A stretch of 64,000 nt of DNA. Source: Zygnema cylindricum. Lineage: Eukaryota > Streptophyta > Zygnematophyceae > Zygnematales > Zygnemataceae. Both the position numbers and the translations under genes were made by a program. The stretch is from assembly GCA_037447655.1 (NCBI GenBank), contig JBBHKE010000771.1, positions 242,900 to 306,899 on the forward strand, read 5' to 3'. Within the stretch, counting starts at the first letter, position 1; every line of letters starts with the position of its first letter. The notes under the pieces are model-generated. The model had not been told where the DNA came from and did no database searches. It saw only the letters and a list, made by a program, of their open reading frames with translations. Positions 56,530 to 64,000 of the stretch are shown in pieces.

Positions 56530-59169
56530 GTGGCTTTCTGCCAGCTTAGTTTATGTAATCTCCACGGTTCTCTCAGCTTTCATTTTTATGCGTGTGTCCG
56601 AAGTTTCCCAATTTTTCTCTTTTGTTTCTCCTTTTACTGCATCTCTTCTTGTGATGTTTGCTCTTTGGCCGTCCTCTCTACCTTATCATAGATTCTCGCA
56701 CGTGTCTTCCATCTTCTTCTTTCTTCCTCATTCTTCTTCTTTCTTCCACTTTTTTCTCCGTCTTCTTCTTTCTTCTTCTTTGTTATTCTTTCATCTTCTT
56801 TGTCATTCTTCTTCTTTCTTCTTCTTCCTCCTCACATCTCCTCGTCTTTCACTATTTTTCAGTCTTCTCTGTACTTGTCTCGTTTCGCCTATTTTGAAGT
56901 TATTACCAGCATAATGACCCGTACTCACTTGTTACTCCACTGATTGGTTTTGGTTTTTCTGAAAATCTCATTCTTCTTGCATTTGAATCTATGACCTCAT
57001 TTTGTGTTACACTTTTTGGCGTGGGAATCTATTGAAGAACTGGGACTATTTCAGGCTAATAGTGTCAAATCATAGTTCACGATACTGTCCTTGAGCGTGA
57101 GAGTGGATTTTTTCTTTGATGATGTTTTAGAGTATCTCATGATGCCTTCCTAACGGTTGAAATGCGAGAACCTCCTGGGGTGAGAAATGCAGGGAAAATG
57201 GAGGAATTCATGACAGCAAACGACGAAAAAGTGCAGATGTCATAATGGGATGAAGATATATTTTGGGGTAAAATGAAACGCTGGACCATAATGTTTTCAG
57301 CAGCTCCAAATTCTTTCACTCTACTATGGAAAATGTCGTCCTTTTGTGCCTAAAAACCATCTCGGTGGGTAGTTAAGTACGAGCCTCTTGGTCAGCCCTC
57401 GCAAAGGCAGTATTCATTCCTTTGCAAAAATTCAATTTTGTAAACAAGAAAACGTGACATGGAGATACGCAACATGTAGGTGGGTAATATTTTCCAGAAC
57501 CCAATCAGCAATAATGGAACCAAATTTCCGTGGTTCAGTACAAACTGTGACTGCTTCTCACAGTTCGAGGGTTCGTATCGCAGTTTAGTAAGGAAGGGGA
57601 AAAGTGAGAGAGTAATGAAAAAGCAATGTGGCCCGTGGAGTTCAATATAAAAATGCTTTCTCCAGAATGATTTTTTTTCCTCTACCTCCTTTTTTTCATC
57701 CTTGGCTTTATTTCCTTCTTATGGAGGCTGGATTTCCTGCCATTTTGGTAAAGTATTGTGCTCCCATCTTGGTCCAGATTCTCTCGATTTTTGGTGGCCT
57801 TTTTTCTTTTAAATGACTTCTTGTTTTTATTTTCCTGCTTGGATGATTGTCGAATGTAGTTATGGTCGTGTGTTGGTTATATAAACACATAGAATAGCAT
57901 TGCAGGACCTATAACTTTTGGTATCACCTTTATGCATGTGTTGAGATAAAATATCAGGAGAAAAAACTAAACTATGGGCTTGATGTTTAATCTCAGGAAG
58001 GACGACTTTTTGGTCGTTTTTATCTCAAGTAGCCGTGGTCTTCATATTTAATTGCACGTGCGACTATAATCTGGTGGTCATATGTAAGGAAAGTAGTTTC
58101 TATGGAGCATAAATACCACGTCTTCAAGCTGTTAGTCTTTTGTCTTGTCTTGCCTTCTATAAGCTCTTATGAATAGGCGGGACCAAGCACTTGAGCTCAA
58201 AAAATCAAAGTCATCATGAAGGTGGGAAAGTCGAACGAGACCAAACTTCAACAGTCCCAGAAACACACTGAAAACCAAATGGCAAGCAAGAAGGACACAT
58301 TACAGATGCTAATGAAGACACACGAGAAACAATATCGAAAATCATAAAGAACTGCCAAGCCAGCACCTGGCAGAACCAAGCTTCCTAAAGGGGAACCCAC
58401 AAGGGAGCTCGCACCAGAGGATCCCCTATGCTGAGTGGAGCCATCAGAGTAGGTCTGGAAAACGACACCAAATCATTCGCTACAGCAAATGGGAAAAAAT
58501 GAAGCTTGCAAGTCTTGTAAAGCCACTAAATGCTGAATGTGATAGGCTGGAAGTATTGAAAGAAAATGAAAGGAATGGACTGAATTATGGAAGGGCGATG
58601 GCTAGCCATCAGAGTTTAAAAGGTGGAGTAGTATCAGGGTCTCCTCTCGAACGAGCGTCAACTACAAATACATAAAAATTTATCCAAACCAATGCTCAAG
58701 CAACTAATTATCCCAACCACCATCAATAAAAATCCTCCATAGCATCTCGGCGACCCGGGCAACATCACCAATTGTGACGTCACACCACTATGACCAACAG
58801 CCGGGTGAAACACAGAGCTTGCCAAAATGATGTTTCGTTGAATATAAGCGCCAGCATCAAGCAACAATGCCTTCGCTTTCTAATGCGAAGGAATCATTTG
58901 TAAGCTCTCGCGGCGAATCAAATATCAGGCTTTTAAACATTAGTCCCGAAAAGTGTCATACGCCTCAATGATTTCTCACACATGAAAACAAATAGAGATG
59001 TCGAGGGGAGCCAAGCCTAAATAGAGAGCAGTGATGACTCAGTGTGACGTGACATGAAGGGTGAAAGCGATGCCTATAGCTGTCAAACAAGCTCCAAAAT
59101 CACACAAAAGCAAAAACAACAACGAAGAGAGTCTCAAAGAAGCAACATGAGAAACGTAGATTAGATCAG
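56530..59169. other. Intergenic region downstream of cyclin H
   Basis: A pyrimidine-rich TTCTTC microsatellite lies at 56695-56870 and would fall in or just beyond the cyclin H 3' UTR. No gene, RNA gene or transposon terminus was recognised in the remaining 2.2 kb, and no clear polyadenylation signal for cyclin H was picked out. Confidence 0.45.
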
Positions 59170-60266
59170 TACACCGCTAATCCTTATTAGTGTTAAAACA
59201 TATTTTTTTCGTGCACTCTTGTCGGATTGTCAATTCGATGGTTGCTATTGGGCGCCAAGATTCTCAACCTTACAATTTGCTAGTGTTGGGTATCGAGGAC
59301 CATTTGCCGATATTCGATATATATCGAATTTCAGGTACCCGATAATCGATATATCGCTTCGATATATCGAAAAGCTAAATATCGCGATATATCGTCGATA
59401 TATCGCCGATACATCGTATCGTCGATATATCGAGGCTTTTTAAAACAAAAAATTATAACTACTTTTGCTACTGCTGCTAGTACTAATGCTGCTGCAGCTG
59501 GTAGTAAATATCCGGAAGCATTTCAGTGTCATTATCCTCTTCACCTCCCATGCTACCTCCCATCCCTTGGGAATCCATGGAGAAAACTAAAAGTGTAACC
59601 TTTCTATAATATTAGTCGCTGGAAATGGATAAGCCGTAATGGCTACCAATCTGCAGATTGGTAGATGCCTGCAAAAATGCCTGCAGATTGGTAGGTATTC
59701 CTGCCTGAAAGCATGAAAAGAACAGTCTGCAATTTTTTTTTTTCAGATTATACTTTGACTTAATTAGTGTGACCTTTTCGTATGTGAAATCTCTACGTAC
59801 TAAATAATTAATAATATGAATTACGGAATTATTACTTTTTTGTCGGTTACATTTTGCGGCGTCTACCTTTAAGTCACGGAACGAAAATCACGTCGTACGT
59901 CGCGTATCAAACAATTTGTCTTCATCGCTAAAATAACATATTATATAAAATATTAAATTTAAAAAATACTATATATCGCGATAATTTTTGTTGGTCTTGG
60001 TACGATATATCGAGAAGTTTGCTCGATCGATATTCGATATATCGAATATCGATCGAGCAGATTCCTAATTTTTGTTGGTCTCGGTACGATATATCGAGAA
60101 GTTTGCTCGACCGATATTCGATATATCGAATATCGAATTTATCGCGATATGAAATTACCCGATACCCAACACTACTATTTGCGGTCTCGATGGACAATCC
60201 GACAAGTGTCAACGGAGAAAAGATGCTTTAAGTGGCAAACTAACACTAATAACGATTAGCGGTGTA
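59170..60266. mobile_element. TIR element I (short class) split by a hAT-like insertion
   Basis: Termini TACACCGCTAATCCTTATTAG and CTAATAACGATTAGCGGTGTA. Removing the nested element and one target duplication leaves about 195 bp, the size of E, F and H. The order of events is therefore clear: this element was in place before the hAT-like one arrived. Confidence 0.85.
59281..60174. mobile_element. hAT-like non-autonomous element, complete (894 bp)
   Basis: Inverted ends TAGTGTTGGGTATC and GATACCCAACACTA are flanked by 8-bp direct repeats CAATTTGC (59273-59280) and CTATTTGC (60175-60182), one mismatch, as expected for hAT transposition. Both ends are packed with ATATCG palindromes. An 81-bp unit (TTTTTGTTGGTCTNGGTACG) is tandemly doubled at about 59985-60140. 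No coding capacity. Confidence 0.88.
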
Positions 60267-63202
60267 GCGAACTTGCATGGCGTGAATTGAAAGGGTGAAA
60301 AGAACACGTAGTTGACACATAAGCTCCGGAGCGCAAGCACAAGAATAAAAGTGGACGAGAAGAGCGTCTAATGGAAGTGCCTCGAGATGTTTAGACCGAG
60401 CAGAGGTCACAACTTTATATTAAAATGTAACTTGCTCCAAAACAAGGGAGAAGAAAAAGGGGATTTCACCCAAAGCAATAAGAGGAAAAGAGCATGCTAC
60501 CTCCAAAAGAGACTATTGGAAAGGTTTTTCCGAGACTGGGGAGGTCATGGGAGCAAGAACGAGAATATCACTATCCAAGTATCGAGAGACAAGAAGTAAT
60601 GTAAAGTAGTGAGACACTAACTCCCAAAATAAACGCCAAACGACCCAAGTGGGATTCAAACCCAACCCTCTCAACTGACAAGGAAAGAGCTACTAAATTC
60701 AATCCCATTTACGATCAAACACTCATTGGACGAACAAATCATAGAGAATGTCAAAATAGCGATCTTCAATGTTTCGATAGATCAAACAAATGAAGGCGTC
60801 ATTGAAGGTGTGGGTGAGGTAAGGTCTCTTCGTCGAATACCAAGGCAGGCAAGACAAAATGTCGCTTTCAGGTATGACTACATGGAGAGTCTTGACAGTA
60901 AGACACTTCCCCTATAACGTCGGGGCGTAGCTCTCCAAATGGCTTGTCGATCTCTTTTAGTTAAGTAAATAACTACCTAAAACCCTAACAAGCTGAGATC
61001 CAAAACCACGAAGGCCGTAGATGTCGACAGAATCTTTTGGTGGAAAATACACCACACGATCCAATCAAAAAAGGGCAATGGTAAATCACCTGAGTCCATG
61101 GGAAAAAAAAAGGGCGGCAATGCCAAAACTGGAGAAGTATATTCGTGAGGGAGCAGGAAAAGTGCAAAAGCACGGCTAAAGAAATGAACACACAGAAAAA
61201 TGGCACGAAAAATCTTCTCCTGATGGAATATCTGCATGACTTGTCATCAATCACTGTCACATTGTGCTTTGGTCGGAGGACCGCCGCGACTGCCGCTCAT
61301 TGGAAGGCAGCCGATACACGTTGACAGTAAAAATCAGAATCGGATAAATCGGTAGAGACTCCGCCGGACGCAAGGATTTAAAATCTTTTCGCGATTGTAG
61401 GAAGTCGTCCTAAGAACTTCACCAAAGATTCGAGAATCTTCCGTACGAACGGAACAAACAGACCTGCCGAATCCCGGTCAGCGCTATCGAGTTCCTTCGA
61501 AGTCGCCTAGTAAAAAGCCGCCGCGTCAGTACCGCACGAGAAAAGACATGTGTGCCAATCGGATCCACGAGGACCAGATCCGCAAGAATCTTCCCACTAG
61601 AGGAAAACCCAAGTCAAGCTTGAGGCTTTCGAGTACCCTCTAGACTGTGGTCGGGAAAGGAGTGTAGCGAGAAGACTGTCGTTATATGGAGTTAGTTTCC
61701 CTGTGGGTGAAGAATTAAGAAAATGCTTCTGAAACGTTTTCCCAATATACACAGCCACGGGCTCATGAACTTATCTTAAAATACTCCTCCCTTAGGCTCT
61801 GTCTTCTTCAGGTTTCTAGATTTAGCAGTCTATTAATCAGTTTATTTTACGGGTTTTGTATAGCATTTACCTTTTCAATGCACATTTCCCACAACATTGT
61901 TTACTCACTGCTTCTCTATGGCTTTCACTCGACTAAATGGTTTTTTCTCTCTTCCGATAGCTTCCTATCCTTTACAACTTTATCTCCTCCATATTTTTTT
62001 TGAGGACGTATTTTTTCCTTCTCACATTTCCTCGCAACCTCCCTAATTTCATCAAGTCAAGTCTACATCCCAGTTATACAAAGGTACAACAAAGGTTCAA
62101 CAAGGGTTGAAGATAAAGAGGCAACCTCTAAGATCAAACCAACTATAAACAGTTACTGAATTTCTTCCCCTGAATATAAGGGATAGCCTCTCTCAAAGGC
62201 TCGTCAAAGAATCCATACAAAGATTTCCTTTGAAGCTACACAGATTGGTGCTCAGAAACTAATGCATCACTATATACTTATATTAGAAACATTGAACTTG
62301 ATACATAACTTCATTGAACATATAAGATCCTACTTAATGTAACATTTTCCGTCTGTCTCCTCAGCCTACAAAATTTTAGGGTTGCTCCCACAATCTCTAC
62401 ACAGACATTAATTTCGAACTCCAACAGTAAAATTTAACTCTTCCATTCAAGACCACATTTAGCCTACATATAACCTCAAGAATTTCTGGAGACTTTTTTG
62501 CAAGGATTTATCTGTTATTAGCACTAATATTCTTCCGAAAAATCTTAAAAGAGGGTAAGACTCAATGCATCCTTTCACTGAGAACACTACAAATACAACA
62601 AATGAAGTACATTTTCACTTTCACATTGCTCTAATGCATAGTTGCCTACAACAACACCAATGTAAAATGCAGTCCCATAGTTTATAAGTGAAATGCCAAG
62701 GACAACAGAGTTACAAAAATCTCCGAAATCATCTCTTTCAATATATTCACTTAATGTTGACAATAGTCCAACCCAGAGGAACCAAGCATAAATTTCAGGC
62801 TAACCAAGCTTGAACCACAAGAAAATCCCCGAAAATGAGTACAGGACCTTCATATGGCAACATCTTCACAAAACAAACAATGACCACAAAATGATGTGAA
62901 TATCTTAAATGAAAGAAGCGTAACCTATAACATGGCAGCCAGGACCTACAACAAATGGTCATACTAATTCACATGGTTTAAGGAAATGACCTGCACTGCT
63001 TTCCTGGCAACTTCCTGACTGTAAATCCACTGATTCTGGCAGAAACACTACCGCGCGGCAGAAATCTGTCCATAACCTTAAACATTGTGGACCAGCCAGG
63101 GAGAGCTCTGCTCTCAAGTATAAAACAACAAAGCACATGTATATCACACTGCTTCGGTAGCAGAAAATAATAAAACAAGCCCAACCTAATGTCATCTGCT
63201 AT
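60267..63202. other. Gene-poor intergenic region
   Basis: About 2.9 kb with no recognised gene. Short open frames at 60387-60599 and 60726-60917 have no family resemblance. 61260-61700 is less AT-rich than its surroundings and could be a transposon fragment, but no terminus or protein similarity was seen. 61800-62950 is AT-rich without structure. Confidence 0.4.
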
Positions 63203-64000
63203 TTACTCTTCACCATCCTTCTTCCTGAGAGATCCAAGCTGTACTGGTGCAGACGTGCTGACAACCTTGGACGATTGGTATTCACTCCAGTCACTTCCGG
63301 CAGCCTTCTCCTTTTCCAGTTGTTCCTTAATCCATTTGTATGTAATTGTTAATCCATCCTGGTGACAGAAGAGAAACTATTAGACTTTGATGTTAAATGC
63401 ATGGCTTCTACATCATAAAACAAATGAAAAAAAAAGCAGGAAAAGCAGGAAACCAGAGATATCCAAATTTGTAGGCTCATTGCCAAAATTAAATAAACTC
63501 TTACCTTCAATTTCATTGATGGAGCCCAGCCCAATTTCTCCTTAATCAGGGTGTTGTCAGAATTTCGTCCACGCACACCCTCGGGACCAGGAATGTGCTT
63601 GATAGGAATATTCTTCCCTTCAATGCCCATGACAATTTCGGCCATCTGGTTCATACTCACACCTTCGTCACTGCCAATGTTAACAGGCTCCCGGAAGTCG
63701 GACTTTGTTAATCTGAAATAAAACCCACCAGGACAGTTGAGTTCGCATTGAACACTGCAGATCCAAGTAGACGAGCAAAAACAACTAAACAAGAATAACA
63801 ACGTGAATTCAAGAAAATGGATAAAATGAGCAACACCTACAACTCATTACCTGAGAACACCTTCAACACATTCATCAATAAATGTGAAAGAACGAGTCTG
63901 CTTGCCATCACCCCACATCTCAAAGAAATCCGTAGAAGTGAGCAGCTTCCTGCAGAAGGCTGCGGGGGCTTTCTCACGACCACCTGCAAAAGATCGCAAA
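63203..64000 (-). CDS. GME: GDP-mannose 3,5-epimerase, C-terminal part, cut by window edge
   Basis: Cytosolic epimerase making GDP-L-galactose from GDP-mannose, for ascorbate and cell-wall polysaccharides. The last three exons are visible on the minus strand: 63851-63983, 63505-63712 and 63203-63358, with matching phases. They encode GGREKAPAAFCRK, EMWGDGKQTRSFTFIDECVEGVLR in part, SDFREPVNIGSDEGVSMNQ, IPGPEGVRGRNSDN, IKEKLGWAPSMKLK and the tail APVQLGSLRKKDGEE, all typical of plant GME. The N-terminal NAD-binding fold and catalytic residues lie beyond the right edge; 63984-64000 is intron. Confidence 0.96.

Noticed and set aside
56588-56914. 108-codon Phe/Ser-rich frame after cyclin H
   Set aside because: Composed of the TTCTTC microsatellite; it begins after the cyclin H stop without a coding signal.
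60630-60710. tRNA-like B-box GGGTTTGAATCCC on the minus strand, possible tRNA or SINE
   Set aside because: No paired acceptor, D-arm or anticodon arm could be drawn; the T-loop is off consensus and no poly-A or target duplication follows.

Overview
The window is nuclear DNA of a plant-lineage eukaryote (a streptophyte, most likely a bryophyte, charophycean alga or other non-seed plant; I cannot place it further). The evidence is five intron-rich genes with GT-AG junctions whose joined exons match plant families: DCAF1 (CUL4-DDB1 receptor), plastid-type phosphoglucomutase, cyclin H of the plant type, GDP-mannose 3,5-epimerase, and a plastid-type protein with a NifU-like motif. Exon phases were checked by hand and close exactly for phosphoglucomutase (22 exons, 625 codons plus stop) and cyclin H (13 exons, 325 codons plus stop).

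Layout. 1-6822 (-): N-terminal 1146 codons of DCAF1, running off the left edge. 8790-18002 (-): complete plastid-type phosphoglucomutase. 19667-25257 (-): four-exon plastid-type gene, with one 97-nt exon that breaks the reading frame; its introns hold a truncated hAT-like element, a 227-bp duplication, a 54-A tract and long purine/pyrimidine blocks. 25355-43760: an 18-kb transposon-filled gap between two divergently transcribed genes, dominated by a giant imperfect palindrome (26417-42011; arms about 7.6 kb, spacer about 0.26 kb). Each arm carries decayed PIF/Harbinger transposase and accessory-ORF remnants plus a 1.6-kb degenerate minisatellite. 43919-56529 (+): cyclin H spread over 12.6 kb, with small TIR elements in its introns and a kilobase of TATA/GTATAT microsatellite. 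56530-63202: gene-poor DNA with a nested TIR/hAT pair. 63203-64000 (-): last three exons of GDP-mannose 3,5-epimerase, running off the right edge.

The genes are ordinary housekeeping and metabolic genes (ubiquitin ligase receptor, starch/sugar metabolism, CDK-activating kinase/TFIIH, ascorbate and cell-wall sugar precursors), with no operon-like relation. The unusual content is the repeat landscape: the giant Harbinger palindrome, nine copies of one TIR family (termini TACACCG...ATCG.TATTAG) in two size classes, three of them back to back just upstream of cyclin H, and a hAT-like element rich in ATATCG palindromes. No virus, toxin, CRISPR array, rRNA or convincing tRNA gene was seen.
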